Positions 37,607 to 50,468 of a stretch of DNA of 64,000 nucleotides are shown piece by piece. Source of the stretch: Acanthosoma haemorrhoidale (lineage: Eukaryota > Arthropoda > Insecta > Hemiptera > Acanthosomatidae); the NCBI GenBank assembly GCA_930367205.1, contig OV884013.1, forward strand, positions 122,427,827-122,491,826, read 5' to 3'. A program made the translations under genes and the position numbers. Within the stretch, counting starts at the first letter, position 1; the number at the start of each line of letters is the position of its first letter. The notes under the pieces were generated by a model. It was not told the DNA's origin and searched no databases. It saw only the letters and a program-made list of their open reading frames with translations.

Positions 37607-37649
37607 TAATGCTAATATTATATGCAATGATAAAAGTAGAAGCCAGCCT

Positions 37650-37915
37650 CTTCTAGTGTATACCTGCCTCGTGATTTCATGGAAGTCACTGATATTTTTA
37701 AGTAAGCAACCGCATCCCTTCAAGACCTCCCTCCCACTTCCGAGAGCTACCCACAGCTTTAGTCACAGACCCCACTTGTTCCCACACATTCCACCCAGTA
37801 GTATGTAGTAAGGTAACTCTTAATATTTGTATATACCAGTGTTTTGCTTGTACTTCACAATAAAGCATTTGTTTCTTTTCTTTTAAAAGACTCTCCTCTA
37901 CAAAGATTATTTAAC
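37650..37915 (+). repeat. Repeat F, copy 2, with polyadenylation-like end
   Basis: tgatttcatggaagtcactg, aagtaagcaaccgcatccct, then tgtacttcacaataaagcat and agactctcctctacaaagat. It matches 6,505-6,745 in inverted orientation and starts ~45 bp after the solo LTR and its target duplication. Confidence 0.75.
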
Positions 37916-38436
37916 TCTAGATTAAAATTTATCTGTAACTCAATAAAGGGTGCATTCAGTGGCGTCAATGTTAGAATATATTTTTTAGGCCGGATCCATT
38001 GCTCTTTAACGTAAGATTTATTTTGTTCAATTTGAGTCTAATACTGGGCTCATTAAAAATCAATCAAATATCATCCGATAAAAAAGAGAGAGAGAAAAAA
38101 TGACTTTAGTAGGTATACGAATTAGATTTTATGAACAAATATTTTGTTAACAGGGCCATTACAATTCACAATGTTTTATGAGCTAATTCGGTGGGGTATT
38201 AATAGTAGTTTCAACCCAGTGGCCCAGACATTTCAAGGGCAGTAGTGGGAAGAAGGTTTTAACTTGAAGAGATTGGTAAAGTTGTTGGGGACGAAAAGTG
38301 AAGAAGGCTTGGTAAATCCCGGAGGATTATAAAAAGGAGAGATTATATATTGTAGTCATGATCTTTGGCTTATATTTGAGATACAGGCCTACAGAAGGTA
38401 TCTTAACCAAGAGTACCATTGCGGACATAGTTATGT

Positions 38437-38838
38437 CAATTCATATTTAGGGAAATGAGAACGGATAATGTATTTAGGAACGCAGGAACAACTGTACAGA
38501 CTACTTCAAAGGACACCCCATCTCTCAATAGAAAATAAATTACTAATCTACAAAGTTGTACTTAAGCCAATTTGGATGTACGGAATAGAGTTATGGTGGA
38601 CAGCAAAAAAGTCGAACATCAACCGCATCCAATCCTGAGAACAATAGTAAATTCCCCTTATTACGTCAGCAACCCTTCATAACGATCTTAATATACCCTA
38701 CATTCTTAAACTCATCCCTTCCAAGTTCATAAAATTCCATAATAGCCTATCCAACCACCCTAATCCCCTAGCACAGTCATTGCACTGCGCCACTCATCCC
38801 TATAACCCTCCTCGGAGACTGAAGCGGCAGGGCCTCGT
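38437..38838 (+). mobile_element. LINE-A C-terminal ORF fragment without 3' UTR
   Basis: Reads IENKLLIYKVVLKPIWMYGI, ELWWTAKKSN, TLHNDLNIPYILKLIPSKFI, KFHNSLSNHPNPLAQSLHCA and RRLKRQ with frameshifts, then breaks abruptly at ggcctcgtga (38,838), where opposite-strand reverse-transcriptase sequence begins. Confidence 0.9.
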
Positions 38839-39060
38839 GAGGAACGCCGGAAAGGGCAGTGTACATGCTTGACGCCTTACGTTGTAAGACATTTTTGCCA
38901 GTTCTTCTGTCTACTAGAACTAGTTGCAATTGGAGGATCACGGAGTTATCGTTTGGGTTTCGATCGGTGCTAAGAAATGAAGTGTCATCGGCAAAGGAAA
39001 CGGTGGAGTTCCAGGGAATGGGGAGTAAACGGTTGCTGTATTGAAAATGGAGCAAATGAT
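38838..39060 (-). mobile_element. LINE reverse-transcriptase fragment, opposite strand to the adjoining LINE-A piece
   Basis: Minus strand: SNRLLPIPWNSTVSFADDTS, FLSTDRNPNDNSVILQLQLV. FADD is the catalytic box of the reverse transcriptase, and the following residues resemble Jockey-type proteins. It ends at 38,838 against the LINE-A C-terminal fragment. Confidence 0.8.
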
Positions 39061-40954
39061 TAGAATTAACACTCTAGCATGTAGAAATATATCAAATTCA
39101 GTCAGATGATTTAGAAATGAGAAGTCCCACGGAGGATTCCAACCGGGGAAAGATGGGATCCAAACATTTTTAATTTTTAAATAACATTTATCCTTAACTG
39201 AGAATTTTGAACAGTTTGTAGGCAGATCGGCTTAGATTGATGAATGATGGCTGTTAGGTATTCACAACCTTATATTTTGTTTTATTTATGTTTTTACTTA
39301 GTTCATGCTATTATCATTTAACACTTTATTTTCTTGTTTTCATCTCGTATCATACTATTGTACTCATTCGACGATTTAGTTCATAAATTATGTAGAAACA
39401 ATTAATTCGTACTAATAAACTGAAAAATGTGTGTATAGTCATTTCAAGACCGATACTTTGTTATGTAATACATTGACTTCGGCATTCTGAGTAACCGAAA
39501 TCTTAGCCACCCACAGTTGCACCAAACGTGCCTTTCTCCAAAGCACCATCAATGAAGGCTCCCGATAATAATATTCATTTATTCCAAGACTGTTTAAGTT
39601 AATAAATTTTCTAATTTATATGGCACTGTCCGTACCGATTCTAATTCCCACGTGTGACTCGGACATCCTGATCATGAAGGCATGGCTACCTATGACCGGA
39701 ATCAGTATTCAAAGCACCCACACCCTGAGGACCGAGCGCTATCTACAGGTAACATCGGGGGAGGAGAGGATTCCATTATCATATTTAAGGCCTTATTATA
39801 TAGAAGGCACTTCGTGTTCAGACTCAATGGGGTTCAGTGTCTTAGTCTATTTAGTGGTGGCGATGAATTACAGTGCATTTACCATGCATGGTTATCTGTG
39901 AGCCACGGCTGGGGTGTAAGGTTTGTTGGTTTTTTTGGGAATTATATCAGAGTTGAGGTCATAACGCCATTGGTTGCATAACGCAAACTCGTTTTGGGAG
40001 CCCATCGGTGCAAGGCTGAGAGTGTGTAACGAGAACAGAACCCAGGATCCTCTGGGGCAAGGAGATCCCCCAGCTCTTCCAGGTGGTTAGAGATAGTGTT
40101 CTTTTGTATACGAGATATGATAATAATAAAATTTTATAAATATATAGATAATAATAGTATTGAATAACACAATTTTAATATTAGTCAGTCATTATTAAAC
40201 TCAAAATAAAAGTACCTCGGATTCTATAATTGGCATATAAATAAAATCGAACATACAAGACCGAAAATGAAAAAATTGTAAATAGCTGAACTATTAAAAC
40301 ATAAAACCGACTTACAACGCATGAAACGCCCAATTCCTATTACCAGACCCTAAAAACTTTAATTTTTGGGATTATCTTTGAAATCACTTTTACCTCCTTC
40401 CTGTCTTTAACGTTTAAAAAAGCACCAATTACTTAAAGTCTTAATTTGTCATCTTGCGAGTTGGCTAGCTACTAAAATATGTATTTATTGTTGTTGTTGA
40501 TGTTCTCTTTTTCAAAAAATAATTTCAAGTTAAAATCGACTGAAAATGGCTGTATATAGGATTTTTTTTAAGAAATCGTCAAAACCGAATCCAACGTTTG
40601 AAGGGACTGGACTCATTTTACGCAGAGTTCAATAATATTCTTTAATTTATAATGGAATAAAGTTGTCTAGGGTGTGTTTATTTAAATGTTACAGGCCAGA
40701 AACTGAAATTTATTATTTTACGTCAAATGAACAAGCAGATTAAAACCATTTCCAACACTTACTTACCCGGAAGGAAGAATGTTTTTTTGATTTTAAGTAT
40801 ATTTTGAAAACTAATCTAGTTCATAAATAATATAGTAATATAATTTTATTAGATTAAAAAACAAAAACAAACTCTTTATTATCAATCATCAAGCAAACAA
40901 AAAACCCCTGATAAGAAGGAATGAGGGGAATTTTTAGGCGACCGGCTTCATCAT

Positions 40955-41045
40955 CATCTTCATTCGGTCGGTGTCTACGCTGCCGTTCTCAAGAACAGAG
41001 TGAGCCTCATACCAGGACAGCAGGCCGGAGCAGGAGCTCACTATC
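40955..41045. repeat. Isolated fragment of the repeat E GC-rich core
   Basis: gccgttctcaagaacagagt and ataccaggacagcaggccgg match the variant core in the 43,797-44,694 copy (gccgttctcaaaatagagtg ... accaggacagcaggccgg). The surrounding 850-bp unit is absent, so the core occurs independently of it. Confidence 0.75.
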
Positions 41046-41383
41046 CTCGCCTCCTTGGCAGCCTACCAGCTACTAGCGAACTGCCTCTTGTTTCCTTCAA
41101 TCCTAATACCTCGTTCCAAGATTCACAGTTGCCAGGGATTCGATCAATATCCACAGACAGCCTCCTCCAGCCTTTTTGTTGATATGTTTTTAGTTAGTTA
41201 TGCGAGCATGCTTGGTATGGACAGCTAGAATGTTTTATTTAGTAGATGAAATCGACATGTCGGTATGAGTCAGAGAAAATTATTTACTAATTACTAATTA
41301 TTTACTACATTCACTGTTTTACACACTCATACGACAAATCCAGACTTAAAATCCATACTGAACTAAAATTAAGAGCTTAAAAC

Positions 41384-41950
41384 ATGTATGTATCCCCTTA
41401 TTACGTAAGAAACAAAACCCTTTATAACGATCTTAATATACCCTACATTCTTGAACTCATCCCTTCTATGTTCATGAAATTCCATAGTAACCTATCAAAC
41501 CATCCTAATTCCCTAGCACAGTCGTTGCACTGCTCCACTCATCCCTATAATCCTCCTCGGAGACTAAAACGGCAGTGGGCCTCGTGACTTGCTATATTTG
41601 CAGTGGAAGTCCTGGCTATGGCCAGTTTCTCCAATCATGTCCTGAGAGTCTGTGGCTCTCGCGCTCTTCGTCAGCCTCCACTGGCTCGTTCGTATCCGGC
41701 TCTTGACGGAGGAGCGTGGGGGACTTTCCAAGACTCCGCTTCCTCTTTGTAGGAGATGACAACCATGTGGATTTGTGATGTCTCTGGGCTGTTTGTAAAT
41801 ATTGTATGAATGAGCGAGTGAATGAAGTATTGTAAATATGGTATGAATGAGCGAGTGAATGAAGTATTGTAAATATGGTATGTATGAGAGAGAATATTTA
41901 TCTCAATTACTTATTGGACAATAAGGCAGAATATAATTTTATCTTAGTAA
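41384..41950 (+). mobile_element. LINE-A 3' fragment (C-terminal ORF and 3' UTR)
   Basis: APYYVRNKTLYN-like start, LNIPYILELIPSMFMKFHSN, LAQSLHCSTHPYNPPRRLKR, stop, then the 3' UTR. The tgaatgagcgagtgaatgaa / gtattgtaaatatggtatg unit is present two to three times, more than in the other copies. Confidence 0.9.
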
Positions 41951-42559
41951 AATGGTTGTTGTTAAAGGAAAACAGTATCGCTGTACAATGATATAATAAC
42001 GTATATTAATTAGTTATTACTAACTAGTTAATACAGATCACAGAGTAGGTAGGTAATTTTTAGTTTTAGTTTTAGTTGAATGTGCTGAGAGGTCTTCTTC
42101 TATCTCAACCCAGGTCTTGAAAAACAGAAGCACGATAATTACCCCTTTAACAAAAACAACCCAGACCGACAATTAGGGTACCGTTACGCGATAATGCTCC
42201 CGAATTACGAAACGTTTTAAAACACTTAACGAGAATATAATTAGACTAAATTACTATTTACATAGTTCATTTACTTTTTGTGTGTTCTTCTGAAAATATC
42301 ACTCCGGCATCCCGTGCGGCGGTCGAAATAGTTTATGATGGTTGTGGGTTATATTTTATAAGCCAATTTGAGGCAGGTTTCCTGAGTGGTGTGGGACTTT
42401 AGTGTGATACTTGAGTTGGAGGTCGGAAGGACAATTCTTAGCATTTGAAAATGGCTATAGGTAATATACAAGACCAGGCCAAGTTCAAACTAAACGATCA
42501 AATCCGGTCATAAGGTCATCTCATCAAAATGGCCAATATGTATCAAGTGGCTCTCTGAT

Positions 42560-42625
42560 CAACGCAGAAAGAAGTACCACAGGGTAGTTATTTGAGTCCA
42601 CTGCTGTACTCCTAATACAAACATA
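42560..42625 (+). mobile_element. Tiny LINE reverse-transcriptase fragment
   Basis: Reads KEVPQGSYLSPLLYS, then a stop at TAA. This is the same motif 4 as at 5,690-5,760, in plus orientation. Surrounding sequence 41,950-42,830 is otherwise unrecognised. Confidence 0.6.
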
Positions 42626-42837
42626 ATATCACACATGTCATCAAAACTCATTATTTCTCGCGACATTTGCAAGAATATCATCATTCCAATCATATATTCC
42701 AATCATAAACTAACTCAATGTTCAATCAACAGAAATCATCACATATAGTATTTACAGATCTTTAAGACTTATAACGTAAGATCAATCCGTTTCAACACCT
42801 AAATAATAGAGCAGCCCAGCAAAACAAACTCACCTGA

Positions 42838-45420
42838 TTAAAAATAAATATTTATTTACACTGTACGACAATTAGTTTTTCAAAAAAACAGACGCTTGAA
42901 GTATTCCCTTAAATATTATTATTAATATGTCACCAACAGTCGTTCTCCATATTCAGGACTACAGAATTCGAACAAACACAAAAACACTTAAATTAATTAA
43001 TTATAAGATTGGAAAAAATAAAAAGACACATCTATGCATTGGTGGTATTTTAAAATTACTTTGTTGTCAATCTTACTCATACTTACCTTCATTATCTTGA
43101 GTGTTTTCGCTTGAATTGCAATCTTGCAGGTTGAGCGAAAAATCATCGACTTGGACATAACTTGGAGAGTTATTACTCTTAAAAACAAAAAAAAATATAA
43201 AATACGATTTAAATTGTTTAAACTTAAACAACAACGCTCAACAATAAATAAATAGTCACTGGACAACTAAATATTATTTTGTTCCTTGGTTAAATTAATG
43301 AATTAATTAAGCAATTTCGGGTATCCACAACAAATACACTTCATATATTTCCTATTAAACCGGCGAAAGGGGACTTGAGTCTATGCGCAGGCGCTTCGTT
43401 TGGGATCCCCGACCGTTCGTGGTGAGCTTCGATATCCTTTCTCTCTGCTGTTCTGAATCGGAGGATCTGGGTATCAGGACAGCAGGCCGAAGCAGGAGCT
43501 CACCAACCTTATACTTAAACATTTCACCATTGTCATAGTTACTTACCATCATCTCGAACACTTGGAGATGACGGCTTAGTCGAAAGCGTTACTTCATTTA
43601 TCAATAAAGCATCGGAGAGGTCATTTATTTCTTAATATCAACTCTCTACCAGCACCACGCCGTCAATGAAACATTTTTTGTTAAATTTTAGGAACATTTT
43701 CCATTTGTAATTGACTCCAGGTTAAGAACTTACGGTTTGAATGTATAGGCGCCATATCCCAAACAGCTGACTCTCTACAATAATTAATTATTAAAGAACA
43801 TTTTCCACTCACTGGAGTAAAAATAAAGAAGAATATTTATTTACACTGTATGACAATTAGTTTTTCAAAAAAAAAGATGCTTGAAGTATTCCCCTAAAAT
43901 ATTATTATTATTAATATATCAGCAACAGTCGACGTTCTCCATATTCAGGACTACAGAATACGGACAAACACAAAACACTTAAAATAATTAATTATAAGAT
44001 TGGAAAAAATAAAACGACACATCTGTGTATTGGTGGTATTTAAAAATTATTTTGTCAGTGTTACTACTACTACCATTTAATTTTGTTGGTTATTTTGTTT
44101 GAGTTGTGTGTAGTCTTTTGTGGAGCTAGAGCGAAAAACCAAGGTAATATTAAATAATAAACGATATTTTGAGCGAGCTTTTTCTTCTCTCTTAGAGTAT
44201 TACTTAATTACTGTTAAAAATTTTATTTTCTAAAAGTAGAAAAGACAATTTAAATTGTTTAAAAACTAAAAACAACGCTCAACAATAAATAGTCACTGGA
44301 CAACTAAATATTTTTTTATTCCTTCCATATTAATTAATAATTCCACATTAAGTTAATTAATGAATTAATTAAGTAATTAAATACACTTTACATATTTCCT
44401 GTCCAACCGGCGGACTGAGTCTATGCGCAGGCGCTTCGTTTGGGATCCCCGACCGTTCGAGGTGAGCTTTGCTGTTACTCTCGCTGCCGTTCTCAAAATA
44501 GAGTGAGCCTCATACCAGGACAGCAGGCCGGAGCAGGAGCTCACCATCCTTAAACAGTTCACAATTATCAATTTTTTGTCAAATTTTAGGAACATTTTCC
44601 ATTTGTAATTGACTCCAGGTTAAGAACCTACGGTTTGAACGTATAGGCGCCATATCCCAAACTGCTGACTCTTTACAATACTTAATTATTAAAGAACATT
44701 TTCCACTCACCTGAGTAAAAATAAAGAAGAATATTTATTTACAATGTATGACAATTAGTTTTTCAAAAAAAAATACGCTTGAAGTATTCCCCTAAAATAT
44801 TATTATTATTAATATATCAGCAACAGTGGACGATTTCCCTATTCAGGACTACAGAATACGAACAAACACAAAACACTTAAAATAATTAATTATAAGATTG
44901 GAAAAATAGAAAGACACATCTGTGAATTGGTGGTATTTTTAAATTATTTTGTTGTCAGTCTTACTACTACCATTTAATTTTGTTGGTTATTTTGTTGTCA
45001 ATCTTACTCATGCTCACCTTTTTTGTTCATTATCTTGAGTGTTTTCGCTTGAATAGCAATCTTGCTGGTTGAGCGAAAATCATCGACTTTTTTCTAACTT
45101 GGAGTGTCATTTACTCTTAAAAATGTTATTTAAAAAAAAAAGTATATAAAATACGATTTAAATTGTTTAAAAACATATATATATAGTTAATTAATGAATT
45201 AATTAAGCAATTTCGGGTATCCACAACAAATACACTTCATAATATATATATATATATATTTCCTATCAAACCGGCGGAAGGGGACTGAGTCTATGCGCAG
45301 GTGCTTCGTTTGGGATCCCCGACCATTCGACGAGCTTCGTATCCTTTCTCTCTGCTGTTCTGAATCGGAGGAGTTTGGTATCAGGACAGCAGGCCGAAGC
45401 AGGAGCTCACCATCCTCGCC
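42838..45420. repeat. Three tandem copies of repeat E inside intron 1
   Basis: Copies run 42838-43796, 43797-44694 and 44695-45420 (the last is truncated after the GC-rich core and lacks the closing segment). Their order of blocks is the same as in the pair upstream of exon 1. The core occurs at about 43,380-43,505, 44,415-44,545 and 45,288-45,410. The minus-strand reading GELLLRPAVLIP is preserved in the first and third copies and altered in the second. An (AT)n run near 45,241-45,260 sits inside copy 3. Confidence 0.9.
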
Positions 45421-46658
45421 GCGATAGCTTGGCTGTCTACTAGTCAATACTTTTATCTTATTTTCTCCTTTAATTTTATTTATTAAGTCACACCCTTTTG
45501 GCACCAATGGCAGTGGGCAGGGAGTACAAATCAGTACGGAAAAAAGGAAATTTGACGAAAAATTCCTTGAGAAAGATTCAGGTTTGGTTCTAGGGAAGTA
45601 TGGGTCCCAATGCAAACCAACTCGTTATTTTTGGAACTGAGGAGGATCAATGTAAAGAAAATCCTTTTATATTAACTTTACATTATCAAAAAGTTATATA
45701 ACAACAAAAAAATGTTAAGGTACTGTCCTATTAATTACAACTGCAACCACGTTTGCGAATAGAAGGTAAAATCTCTCGTTGACAAAATAAACGAAAAAAA
45801 GTTTCTTTAGCTAAAAATGAATAATGACTACAACATGGAACTTGAGCAAAATAGGTTAACGATATTTGTTTGTTCGTTCGATTTTTACCAGAGATAGGAA
45901 GAGAAAATTACATGTTCGCTTATTACATACTTGATGAGTTATACTCGCCCTTGGTCTAAGGAACCAAGCGAACATTCGTCATTTCTCCGAATGGGTACAA
46001 CCATGATCGGGCCGAATATCCTACAACAGCTGGTCGTTTCGCGAGCACTGTCATTACAGCTGCGTAAGCCAAACGACAGCCCGAGGGTAAGCCTTTATGG
46101 AAAGTCTGCAAATCTAGCGATTAAACCAAGGGCACTTTACTGTAGTATCTCAGTTTAAAAATTGAATAGCCGAATCAGAATAGTTTTACATCAATTATGA
46201 ACTAAGAAGATTTTCGAAACATACCCCCTAGTTCAGAAATTGTCACTGCTTTTTCATCAGGAACAATTAGTAGTGACTTTATATTTAATATTTGTATGTT
46301 TTTTTAGTAAATGTAATTACTTATGTAATAAATTACTAATAAAAACGCCATTTTCCGTTTATCAGCTGAATCAATTACCACTTATAATGCCATATTTTTT
46401 TTATTATTTTAATCATGGACCCCATTAATACGTTATCAGGATATGTGTACGCAACTAGAATAAATAATCACAAGTTATTCATCTTAAACCTAAATATTAT
46501 CACGAAATGTAAATAAAATGCTTATTACTTACTCACTATGTTGTCTTCTTCAAAATTTAGTTAGTCAGTGTTATCTGCGAATAAGCTGTATAGGAAGAAG
46601 TTATTATGTGTTGTCAGTTGAAACTTATTGTGGTTATAACTGAATTTTTTTATTGTAA
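45421..46658. other. Stretch without recognised features
   Basis: 45,930-46,150 is GC-richer with a 75-codon plus-strand ORF of no recognised family. The rest is AT-rich. Confidence 0.45.
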
Positions 46659-47492
46659 GGGGTGTCCCAGAATTAACGCAAGATTTGATTTAAATAGAAA
46701 ACACATTTTTTAGTATTTTCGTTGTTATCTTTTTATTGAATTATAAAGTAAATAGGATAGGGTTATTTATGGAATAACACATCGGTCAAATGGCCTCCAC
46801 GACTTTGCTGGCACATACGCACTCTTTTGTCGAAATTTTCCATGACCATTTGGCATAAATGTGGTTGAATTTTGTTGATGCAGCGTTGAATTTCCTCTTG
46901 TAATGCTCGGGTGGATGTGGGCTTGTTGACATACACATTTGACTTCAAATAACCCCATAAAAGAAATCTAAAGGTGTTAAATCACACGATCTAGGAGGCT
47001 AATTCTGATCACCGAACCGAGAGAGTGCACGACCTGGAAATGTCTCATGCAGTATTTGAAATGTTTCATGGGCTGTATGGCATGTGGCACCATCTTGTTG
47101 AAACCACATATTGGACACATCAATATCATCCAATTTCGGCACAAAGAACTGTGTTATAGATTTTCAACAACACTCTCACGCACTGCTTCTATATTGACAT
47201 TTGAACGGCTTGCTTTTTGACGACCAGTGTGTTTAGTGCCTCCAACTGATCCAGTCTCCCTAAATTATTCAATTAATTTCTTCACAGTTGACGAAGTCAA
47301 AACTCACTCCGACCATATTTTGTATGAAATTTTCGAACTGCGGCCGCCAAACTTTCATTATTTTTGAGATAATGTTCAACATTAAAGACACGTTGTTCTA
47401 TCGTGTAACGCTCCATTTTTACTAACCCTAAACTGTCAGCTGTCAAAAAAATGGCGGTCAATTCAAATCTTGCGTTAATTCTGGTACACCCT
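46659..47492 (-). mobile_element. Internally deleted DD41D-type element, copy 2
   Basis: 834 bp with ends ggggtgtcccagaattaacg / gttaattctggtacaccc. It has the same layout as the element at 34549: N-terminal helix-turn-helix near 47,415 down to 47,290, and a C-terminal catalytic half from 47,130 to 46,763 ending GGHLTDVLFHK. The deletion junction (gattttcaacaac on one side and caatttcggcacaaagaact on the other) is the same as in copy 1. It is more degraded than copy 1. Confidence 0.9.
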
Positions 47493-47497
47493 TTAGT

Positions 47498-47652
47498 TCC
47501 CTAAGAGAATGCCGCTGAGAAGTGAGTTAGGACTATCCAACGTTCCCCTACATCTTAAGGGACGAAGGGACTTAAGGGGAATCAGAAACGTGTTTGTAAA
47601 AAGGGCCAAGTTAGATTGGCTTTGTTTGTTCAACGGCATTCTCTTAGCGAAC
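47498..47652. mobile_element. Possible ~150-bp MITE with ~16-bp inverted ends
   Basis: ccctaagagaatgccgctga (from 47,500) and acggcattctcttagcgaac (to 47,652) are complementary over gctaagagaatgccg with one mismatch. It is immediately next to the right end of the DD41D copy 2. No clear target duplication, so chance cannot be excluded. Confidence 0.45.
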
Positions 47653-49319
47653 GAACTGAAGATTTTTTTAATAACCTAGACGTGAGATAAAAATGTTTCC
47701 AATACTATTAGAACACCAATGATATTTCTTTTGTGGTAGAATACTTAAAAATAACTATGAGTGGAACCGTGCAGTATAATGTTGAACCCCTGGTAATGTA
47801 GAGAATAAGCGAAGGTGAATGACAGGCTCTAAATTGCCGGCAATGAACTGCCTGTGTAGACACTGGGCTCAGTCGGTCTAATAAGGCAATCTTGTTGCTG
47901 CATCGTCAGCACTCATTGTGAATAGCAGTGACTGCGGAACCGTTAAGTAACTGTCTGTTACTCGATGGTGACTGCTCCTTAGGCAGGTCAGTGGGCACTT
48001 CAAATGTGTATAATTATCATTTAATATGATACAATATGAATTATTTTTGAACACTTCGATTAACGTGGGAAATTTTTTAAGGTTTGCTTTATTTTAAAAC
48101 CGGAAATCCATCGGTCCTGTTTAGTTGTTAACGATTTTCCTTATCAGCAATATATTATTTTCATGACATATAATTATCAGTAGTCGTTAAAACCGCCATT
48201 AATAACCTGTTCCAAACGTTAACGCAACGAGTTTTTCGTCTTTGAGAGCCATGACATTTTTCATTAATTAGTAATAAGAAAAAAAATGTTATAGTATCGT
48301 AATTACTTGAGTGACTCTAATTAAATATTACCACAACGTGTTTAATAGTTGTTATGCCATGGGTTTTTAAAGGACTGTAAGGTATTAAAACTCATATAAA
48401 ATGTCATCATGTGTTTGTTATTTTTTCTAAAATATTTATTGAGTTTATTATTATTACTTTTTATTGAGTATATAGTTACCCTTTCAACAGCTCCTATTTT
48501 CCCTGACTACATCCGGTCTTTTTTACGCTTCGAGTAATAACTTCGGCCATTCCTACCTCGGGATAAACTTATCAGATGCTGATAGTGAGTAATTTCTCGA
48601 TAGATAAATTCATATGATGAATTCTATTTTCTTTTAAAGTGAGTTTGATAGTAAAGGCGAGACCATTAGAAAATTACTGTGACTAATACGTCATTTTATG
48701 GTAGGCATCAGGAAAATTGAATTTTTCTGATGTCGGTTGCACATCAAGCGAAGTTAACTATTGTTGATTTTCATTTATTATAATTCTTGTCTGTCATGAA
48801 ATAATGTTTGTTAACAGAAGTTCTTTTTGGATGTACCGCTAATTAAAGGTACGGCGACATAAGTGGTACTGATGGAGTACGATGCTTCTGCACTGTTGGT
48901 ATTATAACAATTATTTTGGTGTCAAATTGATATCAACCCATTTCAGTGATCTTGTTTTTTTATATGCCGATTTACTAGAAACGAGCAATTCACAAATATA
49001 TAGTTGGGTTCTCAAAAAACATTTAAATTCAATACAAATTTGCTGGTTTTTTTTCTTTGTTTGGATACTAAGGTGTCATTTCTTTGTTGGTATTTTGTAT
49101 TATTGGTAAATATTGTATGTATTATTTATCGATTTTGTAGATATGAATTAATGACCGTAGTATTATCGTTGGATGGAGCTACCGTTCTGTGGGGAATAAA
49201 ACAAATTTTAGTCTTTTTCATCTTCGATCAGTGCTTATGTCTTAAACAAGATTAATTAATTCTCAATTATTTACTTTAATAAGTATACTGTCACTTATTC
49301 ATTTCACACTTCCACTAAT

Positions 49320-49680
49320 AAAAGCGATGTAGCATCTGCTAGGTTAGGTGTTAATATGAGGTTAGGTGTAGTTCTCTCTCTTTCGTTACGAGGGAGCGCT
49401 AGTGTTGTGCAATTGATTTGACATTACGGCTGTTGTCCAGTGCGGTACTGACTCAGCGCTTCAACGCTCACTTTTCATTCAGGTCTGAAAGTTGTTGAGC
49501 TCCGTTGTTGAGCTGCTCCTCTGTTGTATTGTCGCCACGTCCCAGTCAATGGCAACAATAGATTTCTTCGGCCGCCGATTGTTACGGGACCTGCGGAAGG
49601 CCTCTGACGTGACAGACACTGCCGTTTCCGCAGCCAAACTTTCATTTTAAACGACAATCATTCTGTTTCTATAAGAGGTA
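49320..49680. other. GC-richer segment in intron 1, ~0.8 kb before exon 2
   Basis: Contains aggttaggtgttaatatgag then gttaggt, a CT-rich stretch and CpG-rich sequence (cggccgccgattgttacggg). Short ORFs both ways, no domain. It could be a transposon end or a regulatory island; I cannot decide. Confidence 0.3.
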
Positions 49681-50468
49681 CAGGAAACATTTCGGGTACA
49701 TTAAGCTTTAGGCTAGAAATATTCTGATGACTTACCTATGTATGCATTTATTGTGCTAATGGAAAGCTTAACTCTCTTCTCGGGAATCGCATAAAAACTG
49801 GACTAGGAAAGATTAGTCTACAGTCCTTCAAGCTAAAATATTGCTTTCTGTAATATGCTGTAATGTAATATTTTGAAATTGATTAAAGAATTAAATCTGA
49901 GAAGTATTTTCTAAAGCAACTCTCACATGACAAAGAACTAATCTGACACGGAAATGGCTTCGACAGAAACCTAAGCATATTTGAGGCATAATGCAGCTGA
50001 AAGTGCAGCATTTCTGCTAGCTCTGCGTTTGCTTCGCAACCATAAATTTGAAGAATTACTTTTTTGTGTCGCACTCCACAAGTTCAAGATGTAAACCGCT
50101 GTCCGTCGGATGTTCCTTTTGTTAATTGTTCCTCCTCAGTGCCCAGAGGTTCTCCCTGGACATTCCCAGTTCTGGAAAATGCGATGGGCTTCACCACATA
50201 CACGCTCCGATTTTCCTTTACAGATGATCAGTTGGCACACCCCAGTATTCAGTCTCAAGAGGATGACTTGTTCGCTTCTGTAGTTCGTGTGCTGAAGAAG
50301 AACACCGAACTAAAACGAAATCTTAAAATCTCAAATAATAATGAAACCTAAAAAATGATTAAAAATAGATTTTTGATGATGAAATTATCATTATTGAAAG
50401 TTATCTTCAAATACTTACTAAAAAGGGCTTCTTCAATTGTACTAATAACATGTTTTATTTTATTTCAG

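Larger units (their letters stand above)
30633..50468 (+). other. Cad99C: Intron 1 of the cadherin gene (19,836 bp, phase 1)
   Basis: It runs from gtaagag to tatttcag. It is filled with the pogo-like, DD41D, LTR, LINE and ~850-bp repeat features listed separately. I found no additional exon-like segment with both splice sites and cadherin-like reading. Intervals with nothing recognisable include about 31,693-33,000, 35,415-36,850, 39,060-40,950 and 47,650-50,468; any regulatory elements in them cannot be told apart from neutral AT-rich DNA by reading alone. Confidence 0.8.

Noticed and set aside
38437..39060. Twin-priming inversion of one LINE
   Set aside because: The inverted part is on the 3' side and there is no poly-A tail, so the layout does not fit.
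39620..39981. Overlapping 93- and 99-codon ORFs in intron 1 as exons
   Set aside because: No family resemblance and no convincing splice borders.
49345..49375. aggttaggtgttaatatgag with a second gttaggt as telomere-like TTAGG repeats
   Set aside because: Only two or three scattered matches, not a tandem array.
50064..50351. 95-codon ORF shortly before exon 2 as an extra cadherin exon
   Set aside because: No cadherin-like motif and no acceptor/donor pair in a compatible phase; exon 2 already joins exon 1 in frame.
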